Part shown: one piece after another, positions 1 to 11,496 of the stretch | Position numbering within the stretch: position 1 is the stretch's first letter | Layout of the letters: each line of letters begins with the position of its first letter | Source: Coprinellus micaceus | Lineage: Eukaryota > Basidiomycota > Agaricomycetes > Agaricales > Psathyrellaceae | DNA length: 64,000 nt | Direction: 5' to 3' | Assembly (NCBI GenBank): GCA_951394405.1 | Contig: OX596345.1 | Location: 62,001 to 126,000, forward strand | Position numbers and translations under genes: made by a program | The notes under the pieces: generated by a model | Told to the model about the DNA's origin: nothing | Seen by the model: the letters and a program-made list of their open reading frames with translations, nothing else | Database searches by the model: none

Positions 1-194
1 AATTCAAATCAATGACCCCGGAAGCAGACACACGATCCATAATCGCTCACCACAGACCGTGTTTGCGACCATGCCAATGGGTCTACAAGGTAACCAGCCA
101 CGGCTGGATCCCTGGCCACAATGGGTGCATGCAATCGCCTTCCCAATGGTTTAGCCACACCGCATACAATGCGGTTGCCACAACTTAGAAAACA

Positions 195-202
195 TATATA
201 AG
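195..202 (+). promoter_or_regulatory. TATA box of A1
   Basis: TATATAAG lies 48 bp upstream of the A1 ATG. A2 has a TATA at the same 48-bp spacing, which supports both start choices. Confidence 0.6.
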
Positions 203-242
203 CGAGATACTGAGGTGTGTAGCCTCCACGCTCAACCCTCCG

Positions 243-884
243 ATGTCTCAGTTCAACCTCGGACGTGGCCTCCTCACCACTACTACCGAAATTACCAACC
301 CCCGCACTCATCCCAACCAATACGCGGACGGTGTCTCCCAGCAAGCATCCACAGTGACCGGATCGAGCACAGGACTCACCGGTAGCGAGTCAAACGTGGG
401 GCACAAGCCTTATATCGTCGAGAAGGAGGCTTGGAGTGGTCGCCCATCTATCCCCCTATTGGCAAAGCCCGACGGAGCAACTATCAGGAAAATGAAAGAA
501 GAGCTCAAGAAGGTCAAGGAAGAGGTGAAGAAGATCCTAGAGCGCTGGTGCAGGAGGAAGCTCGTCCCAACTGGAGATGTTCTCGGGACAACCCAGTCCG
601 GAGAGACAATGATGAAACATGTCGTCGCCTTCGACCTTACGGACATCGTCGTCGTTCCGGACTGTGAGCGATGGGACGCCGAGCTCGGCGAGCGATACTG
701 GTGGCACCAAGGAGAGATCATCCGGGAGCGGACTCATAACGTTGTTCCGGTGGACGAGGATATCAACCGCGTTCTGTTCTACCTTCGGTACGGTCATGAC
801 CCCACGGGCAAGGATAGAAGGGGTTCGGTGACGATTGCTGATATCGACGCGACGGCAGACTTTCTGTGGAAAAGGTTTGCCTGA
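243..884 (+). CDS. Family A small protein, member A1 (unknown function)
   Basis: Single-exon frame of 213 aa from ATG 243. The N-terminal 60 residues are Ser/Thr-rich and low in complexity. Residues about 80-105 form a Lys/Glu-rich predicted helix. The C-terminal half (about 115-210) contains the core shared with A4: a G-x-R-Y-W element, then H-x-G-E-I/V-I-R-E, then H-x-V-V-x-V and a hydrophobic helix ending near the C-terminus. No signal peptide or membrane segment is seen. I recognise no named domain and give no function. A2 follows 360 bp downstream in the same direction. TATATAAG 48 bp upstream fits a short leader. The match to A4, A2 and A5 is the main evidence that this is a real gene; an alternative downstream ATG cannot be excluded. 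Confidence 0.7.
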   Translation: MSQFNLGRGLLTTTTEITNPRTHPNQYADGVSQQASTVTGSSTGLTGSESNVGHKPYIVEKEAWSGRPSIPLLAKPDGATIRKMKEELKKVKEEVKKILERWCRRKLVPTGDVLGTTQSGETMMKHVVAFDLTDIVVVPDCERWDAELGERYWWHQGEIIRERTHNVVPVDEDINRVLFYLRYGHDPTGKDRRGSVTIADIDATADFLWKRFA

Positions 885-1195
885 CCGACATATGACTACA
901 CCGTAAAGTCTGGTTGTACTGTTGATCCTCTGGACACTTGCGTTTGATTCGCTGTATTTGTTTTCGTGTTTTACATCCATTGGGCTCCTTTGAATTCCTG
1001 ATACCGGCGGTTCGGGGTGGGCATTGAGTTCAGTCACCAAGGGACCATGTGACCCATCGACCGTGCTGGTAAAGACATAATGGACAGGGCGCCATTCCAC
1101 CATCTGCGAAGTGGCACACTCATTATCTCTCTTGCAATATTCAAGTTTATGATGCATTCTGGGTGTGCAGTAAGTCACCAATGGACACAGGGCAG

Positions 1196-1201
1196 TATAA
1201 G
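1196..1201 (+). promoter_or_regulatory. TATA box of A2
   Basis: TATAAG lies 48 bp upstream of ATG 1244. The frame is open further upstream, but that stretch would lie before the likely transcription start, so the ATG at 1244 was chosen. Confidence 0.5.
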
Positions 1202-1243
1202 ACTGCGACCGATATCCCTGTGGCTATCTCCAACTCGCCCATT

Positions 1244-1972
1244 ATGGTTCGATCTCTCGCCACTCTAACCCACAAAGTTCAAAGCACCGCCTCCCACATT
1301 CAGTCACACGACATGGTCTTGGGCGGCGAGCGCCGAATTATAGTCGTTGCTCGACCCCACGCAAAACTCCCAGCAACCTTGGAAGAACGGCTATCCGCTG
1401 ACCGAGTCAAGATAATCTCTGACGAGCTCGAGAGCATCGTATATTTCCTGTGCTCCAGACTCGAGGTTACGAGCCCAGGCGGTGTCTGCAACCCCGGAGA
1501 CCTCAGGGTCGTCGGGAACCTTCCTCCCAGGATATCTTCTGCGTCTTGCGAGGCGTCTACTCTCCAGAACATAAGGAGACAAAGCTTGATGCTCACTCTG
1601 TACACACTCCACAATCTCGTATTGATTCATTCAGCCGCGCAGAAGTTTCAGGAGGGGCATCGGCGCGAATGGTTCTGGTACTGGCGCAACACGACGGATA
1701 GTTTCAGCGGACGGGTGCATTTTACGAGGCAGGATGGGGACGTGGTCATCGTGGATGAATACGCACATCGGGTTCTGGGGAAGCTGCGGGACGAAATCAA
1801 GCGTCTCGAGGCGAGAGAACGTGGGCTGTCGATGTCAGAGATCCTCAGCGCGGTGAGGAGGATGCACCCAATCTCAGAGGAGTGCGAGGAGGTGGGAAGG
1901 ATGAAGGGCGTTGGATACGGGTTTGTGAAGGATTATCGGAGTCGATATCCCCTGACCCTGGAGCACTACTGA
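1244..1972 (+). CDS. Family A small protein, member A2 (unknown function)
   Basis: Single-exon frame of 242 aa. Residues about 30-60 carry a basic/hydrophobic strand followed by an E-R-L-S-A-D segment. The centre holds a hydrophobic stretch with HNLVLIHSAAQKF. The C-terminal part has the family pattern W-F-W-Y-W ... V-V-I-V-D-E-Y-A-H-x-V-L, like the Y-W ... V-V-K-V-S-E-Y-A-H-L-V-L of A4. The end, G-V-G-Y-G-F-V ... Y, resembles the C-terminus of A5 (V-G-F-G-F-I ... Y). There is no signal peptide or named domain. The gene is co-directional with A1 and B1. It diverges more from A1 than tandem position would suggest, so this is an old or fast-evolving duplication. Confidence 0.7.
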   Translation: MVRSLATLTHKVQSTASHIQSHDMVLGGERRIIVVARPHAKLPATLEERLSADRVKIISDELESIVYFLCSRLEVTSPGGVCNPGDLRVVGNLPPRISSASCEASTLQNIRRQSLMLTLYTLHNLVLIHSAAQKFQEGHRREWFWYWRNTTDSFSGRVHFTRQDGDVVIVDEYAHRVLGKLRDEIKRLEARERGLSMSEILSAVRRMHPISEECEEVGRMKGVGYGFVKDYRSRYPLTLEHY

Positions 1973-2254
1973 ACAACATTCGGAATACGTACTCCGCTTT
2001 TCGTCGGTGTTTAACAGGAGACGAACAAGTAAGAGATTCAGGACTGTATTAGATTAGGCTTAGCCGCTGTTGGATACTATCGAGCTGAACGAGTGAATGT
2101 TAATCTCATGTTAATCTTGCGTTCGGAGGCTGCTCAGTTGCGGCCAAGTATAATGGAACATGTAAAGCTCATCGATAACAAAGAGTGTGTGCGTCCCAGA
2201 GCCTCGGAAGCGTGGAACGGCGATGTGTCAGGGCAATTAGGCGCCCGGTCGTGG

Positions 2255-2286
2255 TAGATTAGATTAGATTAGATTAGATAGATTAG
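2255..2286. repeat. Microsatellite (TTAGA)n
   Basis: A run of TTAGA/TAGAT units in the spacer between A2 and B1, with one short unit near its right end. A simple repeat with no further role seen. Confidence 0.85.
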
Positions 2287-2745
2287 TTACCTGGTTTAGA
2301 CGCCAGCAGCATATCGGAACCAATGTCACTCATTGCCCTCGACGCTATAAAGGCGCTTAGCAGCTAGCGTCCCCGCCCCACCAGCTGGCGTGTCCGAGTA
2401 GGTACTTTCACTCTGGACTACTCCAACGCGGGATAATTCAAGGGTCAAACAGAGGATCGAGAGACAGAGGTGTCGCGGTAACGCTCATACCTTGGCCGTT
2501 GTGTGCGCCGGCGCTAACCCTCCTCATATCCTTTCTCCGTTCGATGCTAGATCGTGTGTTGCGCCTTTATTCCTTCCTACGCCCGAACTGAATTGATCAA
2601 CGCCCACACGGTGGGCTGTGGGTGTGACCTGTGCATGGGAAAGGTACATGGGCGTTGAAAGGTACACCCACATGTTCGAGCCGAGTCACGTCCCTCTTCC
2701 TTGAACGCCTTTCGACTCGTGGTAGTGCCCTCAGAATCCATATCC

Positions 2746-3520
2746 ATGGTGCCGGTATCACCAGACCCAACCACCGCTTTCAAAATCAACGACCTGGGTG
2801 CCCTCGCTGCGCTTGTCAATTCCGAGCCCAATATGCTCACATTCCGCGCGATCCTGACCGCCTACGCGTCCGTAGGAACCAAGAACCCTTCCAAGGCCGA
2901 CGCCTACAGCACCCTCCTCCGTGACCTTGAAGTCTACCCAGACATGCCGCCAATCCCCATGCCCGAGTTTCTGAATACACGCGGTTCGGTCAAGACAGAC
3001 ACGTTTGAAGGAGTCTTCATCCAAGAGCTCTTCGACTGGTTGACGTCGATGCTCTCGGAGGCCGTACACGAGGACACAGAGATTACAACCAGCAACACGT
3101 ACCTGATCGCCTCAATGCTATCGGGGAGTGCGATCAAGACACAAGCGTGCTTCTCGTCTCTTCAAGTCTCGTACATCCTCGATGGATTGCATATGAAGGG
3201 GTCGGATTACCAAGACTTCTTTACGCCGGAGGAGTACGAGGTCGCTGCAGTCGGGGCATTGATTCAGGTCCTTTCGGCGGCCAAGCGGATTTTGGAGTTG
3301 GGGATGATTGATGAGCGGGATCTCGGGCGATCTTTGGAGGAGATAGGTGAGGTGATCGAGGGTTCAGCGGGTGGGAAGCTCTTGCAGGTGCGTTCTGCGT
3401 AGAGAAACATTAGCCTGTATTGACTTGATTTGTTTTATATAGGCCGCGAGAGAGTTGGCTCAGAATGGGTTCAAGGACTCGTGGGCTTCGCAGGACATCT
3501 GGGCTCTGCTCGAGGAGTGA
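2746..3520 (+). CDS. Family B alpha-helical protein, member B1 (two exons)
   Basis: join(2746..3387, 3443..3520), 239 aa. The intron (GTGCGT...ATATAG, 55 nt) sits at the same codon position as in B2 and B3; the last exon encodes the conserved tail A-A-x-x-L-A-x-N/G-G-F-x-D-x-W. Shared core: V-S-G-S-A-I-K-T, then A-C-F-S-S, a G-L-H-x-K-x-S-D/G element, E-Y-E-V-x-A-V-G-A-L-I-Q-V-L-S-A-A-K-R, and a long C-terminal helix. B1 and B2 first exons are both exactly 642 nt. No signal peptide or TM segment. Reading through the intron would end the protein four codons later without the conserved tail, so splicing is the better model. Function unknown; it looks like a soluble all-helical protein. Confidence 0.8.
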
Positions 3521-6500
3521 CGGTCTCCCGGAGACAAAGGGACGATCGTTTCTGCGAACGGTCATGTGAAAGAGACGCGAGGTGGTTGAGTGCGAAATTA
3601 TGTCGCACTCCTCACATCGATTCAACTAAACGTACGGGAGGATATGTAATAATAAAGCTGCGCTCTTAGGTGCTTAAGATCATCCCCCAGACAATAAGAT
3701 GCAGCACGTATACGATTTTGAATTTGGTCACAGCATTCGGACAGGGCGTGCTTCGCCGGCCCCCGCACCTTTCCCTCGATCGCCTCCCCGTGCACATCGC
3801 CATTCCCAGAGTCTTGCAAGGACTATGGTAGTGAACCCACAAGACGACTAATAGACTCGGGTATCGCTCACGGATATCAGATACGCGCCCACACCCGCGC
3901 ACTGCCCAGCAAGGGACGTGTTTAGGGAGAAATGAGACCAGTCGAGGGCCCAGTAGAGGTCCAATGTCCACTCGAAGCGACTGCTACCCGACATAGTGAG
4001 CGGTATTTCTGATCATGAGGGATCGAAACAACGTTCACGTACAGAAGTTATGAGTCATGACCCTAGACCATTCTCCCATACCGAGCTTGGGATAGAAGTT
4101 ATATGGAAGTGATATGGATAGGAAATTGGAATCGACCGGCGTCCACTAGCTCGAGGTCCCGGATGTATCCAGGAAAGAAAAATGAAAGTGAAGGGCTATT
4201 AGCGTTCCCATTGGACGTTCAAGTTGGACCACAAACACCATTGTGCGCCTCCTCTCGTTTCTCGGTGAGCGTTTGATGTCAGGCTACGGCTCACAGGCGC
4301 TTATAATCGCCCACCCCACCCCATGTTCCATGTTCAATGTGCGTGGAGTCCCCCGCACCCTTAGCTTCGCAGAACCCAGACCATACAAAGAGTCGCAGAA
4401 CCCAGACCACGGAAACTCGGTAGGCAAGGGGTAGTGCATCTGGTGGAGCGTTTTCGCCTCGCATCCCATTCCATCCCGCCATGATTCAGCTGGAGAGTCG
4501 TTCCCCTCTCCTCTCCTCGATACATACCGATAGTGCGGTGTATTAGGAAAGAGAACGTTCGGTCATACGTGGAAGGACGGCACGGAAAGAACGTCGAGAT
4601 CTTGCGATACGGGGATCTTCAAGCACGTCGAGGCTCCAACGCAGAGGTCCCCGAGGGTAACGTACTTGAGTATCCGGTTATCGTCTCGGTGTCGGGGTGA
4701 AATTATGAAATGCGGGTTGGAGTCCGGCCTCCAGAGTCCAGGGTCCAGAGTCCAGGGTCCAGAGTCCAGGAGATAAGTAAACGCGGCGGATGAAGGACTA
4801 CATAGCGTGTGTTCTCAAGCGTATTCGCCGTGGGTCGTAACGAGAGTAAAGATTAATAAAGCCCTACTATGAGCTCGTCATGCTATAACAATGACGCTCA
4901 CTGCGTGCGTCTGGGTATAAGTATATCGTGTCGAGTTGCGGTGTCACCGGCACGGCTGCGTCGTCAGTTCGTAGAATCGTACCTGGGGGTGGTGTGGAAC
5001 TGCGTGTTACGTGTAGTTTCGTGGTGTGTTATGTTTGACGGAGAATCAAAGGTTGGAGGGCGGAGACGATTCAGAAGCGAGGAAGTAGGAGGGTGGAACG
5101 CCTCGCTAGAGCATTTGGTTATGCCATGGGGTGGGTGGGTTAGGATTCGGAGCTGGTTCAAGTTCGAGGGGAGAATGCGGGTCGGTCGATGGATTACACG
5201 AGAGTGAATTGGATTACACCAGAGACCATCGGAGTGAGTGGGTGGAACGGGAGTCAGAGTGAGTGGATAGGGTGGACCGGGCAGATAGCGAAGGAGGGGG
5301 CTGGAGTTAAGTGGGCGGTGGGATTCTTACCGTGTAGAGCACGGGGTATCGTAGTGCGTAGTGCGGAGGGCGGAGGGAGTTTGAAGGGGGTGTCGATCCA
5401 GCGAAAGGATTCAAGGACCGATGGTACCCCAGCGAACGGCGAACGAATTGGACGGCTGATGGCACCTCCACCGAACGACTTCGACGACCGGTGTCGCCCC
5501 AACGACTCGGAGCGAATTCGACGGCGTATGTGAACGTCGATGGAGAGTGCTGGATAGCCTGGAGGGCGGACGTAAGTATGCTCCCCAGGAGAACGTACGT
5601 GCGCATACTCCCCAGGTGGATCCCAGGGTACCTGTCGCAGAGAAGGTACTTAGACTACCCCGAGAGATAGTGGATATTCCCCAGGGGTACACTGGGGTGC
5701 AGTGGTTCGACCCGGCCCATGGATGATGCTCGGTAGTTCCGAGTTTTGCGAGCTGGGACAGGCGGTGGGTACACAGCACACTGCCGGGAGAGTTCAAAAG
5801 GCAACGCCCTGTGCACAGCCGGGGAGCCGTATGGTTCGTAGTGTCGCTACCAAGCGAAGCCGGCAAGGACCCCCTTTTGGCGGAGGCGCATGTCAATGAG
5901 CAGGGATAGAACCGGTCATGGCATGGTCTTTATCGGGGCGAGACGAAGGTGGGAGTGGGGGACGCCGGCTGGATGGCTATGCATGTTTACGCCGCTGCTC
6001 CGGGGTTCTTCGGCGAGCGATTTTGCAGCTGGGTTCCTGCGTGAGCCGAATGATGGCCCGAATCTTCTCGAGCTTATAGTATACCTGTCCGCAGAGAAAC
6101 GTCTGTGGGATGCTCCAGAGGATGTACGGAGGAACCTCAGTCGACTCGAATGACAGTCAAGATTCGGGTGGAAGCCAAGTGGCACAAACCACCCCTGGGA
6201 ACCTCCCACAAACCCCGACGCGTGCCGCCCGCCAAGCCGACCCATCGCTGCTTCGGCATCACCCAAACCCATCACCCCCCAGCGCAAACAGAACCAAGTA
6301 CCACGCCTGCAAGGGAACGCGCTCAGCTGGGGATGCTGTCCGATCTTGCTTCGATCTGCTTCCATACCGTCCGCTCTCTCTATACCTCACTCAGGCTAGG
6401 ACGCGCTAGCCCAGGACAGCAAAACAAGATACAAGGAACCCAGCCAGGATTAGGAAAGAAGACAGAGAGACAGAGACGGGAGAGAGAGACAGAAGAGCTA

Positions 6501-6543
6501 GAACGATAGGAAAGGAAGAAGAAGAGCAAGCAAGCAAGGAACG
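3521..6543. other. Spacer between B1 and the Bub3 gene; no supportable gene
   Basis: About 3 kb with only short, overlapping open frames and no recognisable motif or consistent splice pattern. It holds a 14-bp minisatellite (4731-4772) and irregular short repeats around 5400-5560 (recurring CGAACG/GACGACC words). The last 150 bp before ATG 6544 is purine-rich and probably 5' leader of the WD40 gene. Confidence 0.6.
4731..4772. repeat. 14-bp minisatellite, three units
   Basis: Three head-to-tail units of CCAGAGTCCAGGGT; the last unit ends AGGAG instead of AGGGT. Position 4731 to 4772. Confidence 0.9.
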
Positions 6544-9519
6544 ATGGCTTCAGGTACGTTCGGGCTATGTGTACCCTTAACCGCTGTATGGACCGACGCT
6601 GACTCCTCTCCTCCCTTCTCTTCTCTCTCCTCCTCCCTTGCCTCTTCCTCTCTTCCTTGCTTCCCTCTCCACCTACCGCAACCACCCTCCCCTCACTCAT
6701 CTCTCAAACACCTCGAACAGAATACAACGACCCAAGCACGACGACGACGCTCCCCTCGCCGCCCTTCGACAGCGTCTCCTCCATCCGCTTCCACCCCACA
6801 AACCCGGACTTGTTGCTTGTTAGTAGTTGGGATACTGTACGTCCTTTCCTCTGTTCTTCCTCCCCTGTTCCTCTTCTTTTCTCTTGCCTCCCTTCCCCCC
6901 CTTTCACTCTTTCGTCCGCACACCAACCCTGCGTTACCCACCCCCGCTTCTCTCCTCACCCCGCCCGAATAACCAAAGCCTAACCCCGCCCCCACAGACC
7001 GTCCGCTACTACGACTCCGGTTCCTCCCAGTCCCTGCCCTCCTCCGCCCCCGACAGGCCCGCGGAGCTCAAAGCCAAGTTCGATCACCGCGCCGCGGTCC
7101 TCGCGTGTGCGTTCAATGCCGATGGGGGGAGGGCGTATAGTGGGGGGTTGGATACGGGGGTTAGAGAGTGAGTGTTCCTCTTGGATTAATTGGTTTCTCC
7201 AAAGCTCTGCCTATGTTGGCAGCCTTGTTCAGAGGCAGTCGTCCTCGACGACTTCTTGTTCCCGGGATTCTTCCTTGCGCCACGCCGCGTTCCTTTCTGC
7301 TACCCGCTTTACCGCGTCCTCTTCGTCCCCGCCCTTATTGATCTCCCTCCCCTCCACTCCCTCCTCCCAAACCCTTAACTCACCCCCCTCCCCCCAGGTT
7401 AGACCTCTCAACCGAAAAGATCACACACCTCGGCACCCACGCCGACTCCGTCTCCTCCATGGTCTTCTCCGCCAACGCGTCTTCCCTCATTACGGGGAGC
7501 TGGGATCGGAGTGTCCGGTTTTGGGATTCTAGAGTTGGAGGGGGGAATGGTGAGTGTTTTGTTGATGTTGCGGTTTTATTCCTGCATACCGAGCGAAGCG
7601 AGGTTGGGTCTACGGGCCTTGTGGTATACGGCGGGGTGTTGACCTCGAGCTCGGGCTCGTTGGGATCGGGGCTAGGGAGACCGACGTTGAGATTTGGGGC
7701 GGGAACGCTTCTGGAGTGCTTCCCATCTTCGCGTCTGCATTTAGAAAGAACCCCAAAACTGACTCCAACCCACCCAGGCTCCACCGAAACATCCAAAACA
7801 GAAACCCCGGAACGCGTCTACGCGCTCGACGTCGTGCACAACACGCTCGTCGTCGCGATGGCCTCGAGGCTGTTCCATATCTACGACGTACGAAACATGC
7901 GTGTCCCTTCACAACAAGTGAGTTCTCTCTTCTCCTCTTGATCCATGCCTTTATTCCTGTGTCTACCGGGTATACGCATAAGGATAGAATGAATGCTGAC
8001 GTTGATTACAGAGGGAGAGCAGCCTGAAGTACATGACGAGGAGCTTGGCGTGTATGCCGACGGGCGAGGGGTACGCGACGGCGAGTGTGGAGGGCAGGAT
8101 TGCGGTGGAGTGGTTTGATGTTCGGGATGAGGTGTGTTTTTGTCTTCTATTATTGGGTTTGGTTTTGTCATTCTTTCATACATCCGGGCGTGTCGTTCCT
8201 TACGCTCCAATCTTTTTACTCTTTGCTGTGTTTACGCCTGTTCGTGCTTCGTCTTTGTCTCTACCCTGTTCGTCCTTCGTCGCTGTCCTTTCTGCTCCGT
8301 CTCCATCCGGGCGGGTCGTCCTGGAGTCGAGGGACGGTACGCTTTCGAAGACCGGGCCTTCGTTATGCTTTGTTACCCTTCGTCATTCTTCCGTTCGTCT
8401 CCATCCAGGCGGGTCGTGTTGGGGTCTGGAGGCGGAGATGAGGAACGGGTTGCTTGGCTGGGCGCTCTTCCGTTCGTCTCTGTTTCGTTTCTCCCGTCTT
8501 CTATCGTTTTTAATTCCTCGTTCTTCCGTCCTTCCGTTTCACTTTGTCCCCGCCCTCCCCCCATCCCGCCGGGTCCTCCGATTTGGCGCGTGGTGGGCGA
8601 GGGGTGAGTACCCGAGACTGAGACTGAGCGGAACGTGGCGGGGCTGGCTCGACCCCTGCAGTTGAGTCACAGCGGTAAGAAGTGTTCAGGAACTGGGGAG
8701 ACCTGCCTTCGTTCTACCCTTCTACTCCCCTCTTCTCTTCCTTTAAAACGCAGCTCGCTCACCCCCACCCCCCACCAGGTCCAAGAAAAGAAATACGCAT
8801 TCAAGTGTCACCGCCAGACTGTCGGCAGCGTGGACCACGTCTGGCCCGTCAATGCGCTCGCGTTTCATCCTGTGTACGTCCTCTTATTTCTTTTGATATA
8901 TTCTTTATCCCCTGTGTACCATTTACACCGTGCGGTGGGGATGAGATGGTGTCCTGACGGTGTGCCAACGGGGACGAGACGGTGTGATGACGGGGAGAAG
9001 ACGGTGTGATGAAGAGGGGAAGACGGCGTGAAGGGGAGAAACAATGTGCTGACATGTAAATTTGGACGGATAGGTACAATACGTTCGCGAGCGCGGGGAG
9101 CGACGGGACGGTGAGTATTTGGGACCATAAGGTGAAGAAGAGGTTGAGGCAGTATCCGAAGTATCCGACTGGTGGGTGTCTTTCCTTCTTCCTTCTTCCT
9201 TCCTTCCCCTCTTCCTTCCTTCCTCACCCCCTCACCCCTTCACCCTCACATCCGCTCTTCCTTCGTTTTCCTTCCTCCCCATCCCCCATTGCACTTACCT
9301 CGCCAACGAAGCCATAAGATTCTAACGAAACCCCCCCTCTCAACAGCCGTCTCAGCCCTAGCATTCAACGCCCCCGGTACACAATTGGCCATCGCGTCCT
9401 CGTACACATGGGACGAGGGCGAGGCGGGGGCGCGGGTGCAGCCGGGCGGGGGGGTGCCGTGGGTGGGGGTGAGGAGGTGTGGGGAGGAGGTGAGGCCGAA
9501 GGGGTGGAGTAGTGGGTGA
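6544..9519 (+). CDS. BUB3: Bub3-like WD40 mitotic checkpoint protein
   Basis: join(6544..6553, 6721..6836, 6998..7167, 7398..7549, 7778..7917, 8012..8131, 8779..8873, 9074..9171, 9347..9519), 357 aa; all phases close. WD-type repeats run throughout. Diagnostic Bub3 stretches are seen: SSWDTTVRYYD in the first blade, [25 protein letters not shown] followed by KKYAFKCHR, then [28 protein letters not shown], and the last blade [17 protein letters not shown]. In the known family, Bub3 binds the GLEBS motifs of Bub1 and BubR1/Mad3 at kinetochores. Exon 1 is only 10 nt. The C-terminal 35 residues after the last blade are Gly/Arg-rich and look lineage-specific. Rae1 is a related alternative, but the V-E-W-F and KKRLRQY motifs favour Bub3. 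Confidence 0.93.
8132..8778 (+). other. Unusually long intron 6 of the Bub3 gene
   Basis: 647 nt against about 95-230 nt for the other introns of this gene. It is rich in TTCGTTCGTC-like words and repeats a block built on CATCC(G/A)GGCGGGTCGT at least three times (near 8294, 8403 and, degenerate, 8562). Confidence 0.75.
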
Positions 9520-11238
9520 GTGTTGGGGGGAGGTGAGGAGGGGGAGGGGATGACTTTGAGGGTACGTGGGATGGTGTTTTGGAGGATATCGCGAGTCTGA
9601 CGGAGTACAGGGCTGGGATATGACTGCATGTGCTTTGTAACGTTGGCCCTCGGTTTGTGTGCATGTTTGGAATCGTATTTTTGTTCGTTATCGTCCTACG
9701 GGAGTGAAGCGTTGGAACCGAGTCGGTGCCTGGGGTATGCTTCCCTTTTCTCGCTTCTGGTTTTTGGTTGTCGGTTTCGTCCGAGTTGTGGTGTCAACCT
9801 TCAAGGTACGCTGGGGGTGGTTTAGTCTGATTCTTATTCTTATTCTGCTTATGGTCTGCTTATTATTTGGTCTGTGTCGAAAGCCACACAGAGGCCAAAT
9901 GTCGTTCGCAGACTTGGAGGTGGCTCGTGACCCTTGAGGTTCTGTTTATAGCGATCCCTGGGAGCGACAGGGTTTATCCTCGGCATACCCTGGCCGTCGT
10001 CGCCTCAGCTACTACAGCGTGCTTAACCCTCCTACCGCGTTCTAGGGACTCCCTCGCTGGTGTTGGTATGTTACACTCATTCACCTCGAGACGGCCGAGG
10101 GAAACGGCGTGCGGGTGAACGTGGTCTACTGAGGTGAGCAGACATATTCCTTCGTCATTCGTGGTCAAACGCTGATTGGACGCTTCATGGCAGAATAGAC
10201 GCGGGAGGTCGGATGGCCTGTACTTGAACGTTGGCTTTATTCAGCGAGGTGTGTCTTGTCTCGGTGGTAAATTGGTTGGTTGGTGCTGCCGTGAGGGAAT
10301 GGGCGTCTGAGACTTCGTTCGTTCGTCGTTTGCTTCCAGGCGTTGGCTCACCACGTGACGCCGGAAGTTCTCCTCGAAATGTCGGTTTAACTCGTTCTGT
10401 CTGAGGTTAGCAGGGTATTACGACGAGATGAGACGAGACGAGGTCGTGCCGATTGTTGCAGAGTAAGAGCTAGTCAGGTCCTGTGGCGGTTGGGGTGCTG
10501 GGATGCTAACGGTGCTCGATGCCACCATTTCACTGGCGTGTGTTAAAGTAACATTTTGGGAAGGTATACTGGACGCACTGCGTCCTTGTGGCTCGGTGTC
10601 CCTCGTCAGTCGTGGGACGGGGGTAAGCAAGAACGAGAACCATCGTTCTTCTGAGGGTCACCTACTTTGCGGTTGGCTTTAATCTTTGGCACGGAGGCGT
10701 TCTTTGCTGGGACCCAGGACTGTGGTCTCGTCAGGTCGAGTGGAGCCATGTCGAGGTACGTTTCTTTCTTTCGTTGTTTAAGATGCTCTCGGCTAGGATA
10801 GCGAGACTAACGCTTCACACCCTAGATATAAATCGGGAGGTAAATTCGTTATGATACTTTGACGAAGGTCTGTCCTCGGATCTTCACCAGTGCGTGCTTT
10901 CCTTTTCTCCTCCTTTGGCTAGCGCAGGCACCTCCCAGAGGCAAGACTTCGAGTTTGACTCGACGAGTACGGGTCGAGCGTTGACTATCGTAGAGGGAGG
11001 TGGGCTTCACCGAAGGAACCCGGATGGCTTCTTTGTGCTAACCTTAGTGCTAGGGAAAGCGTCCCTGAGCGAACCGTTGGTCTGTCAGATCCGACCGCCC
11101 CAAACAAAGATGTTATTTCCAACGCGCCTCGATCCAGAAGTGCCTCACCACCTTCAAGTGAAGAACAAAGCCACGACGTCGGCTCGACTCCCGCTGTTCC
11201 CCGCCAAACATTTTGAACCCATTGGACCAGATATTCGC
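9520..11238. other. Spacer downstream of Bub3; no supportable gene
   Basis: Only short frames with no motifs. Probably the 3' UTR of the WD40 gene at the left and the upstream region of C1 at the right. Confidence 0.55.
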
Positions 11239-11248
11239 TGGTCAAAGC
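11239..11248 (+). promoter_or_regulatory. TGGTCAAAGC motif upstream of C1
   Basis: One of a set of RRYCAAAGC words found upstream of C1, C2, C3, A3 and A5. Here 258 bp before the ATG. Confidence 0.35.
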
Positions 11249-11397
11249 AACGACCTTTTATGGCCTCATTGAGTCGCTATGTCTTTCGTCGTGCCTGCGC
11301 TTTGAGCTTCACCTCAATGGCTTCGTCTGGCGGACCTCTGCCCGCATGAGGGCGGTATGACAAGGGGACGGCGCTCAAAGCGCATCGTTCTTGCGGG

Positions 11398-11405
11398 TAT
11401 ATAAA
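11398..11405 (+). promoter_or_regulatory. TATA box of C1
   Basis: TATATAAA 99 bp upstream of ATG 11497. C2 (101 bp) and C3 (100 bp) have the same layout. Confidence 0.65.
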
Positions 11406-11496
11406 CTACGCCGTGGTGACGGGGTCTGGAAATACGCCTCATCGCCCTCAATCTAACCGCCTCACTCGCCAAGCCCGCACACAGCCAGCTCGTAAC

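Noticed and set aside
2255..2286. Telomere-like repeat
   Set aside because: The unit is TTAGA (5 bp), not TTAGGG, and sits between two genes.
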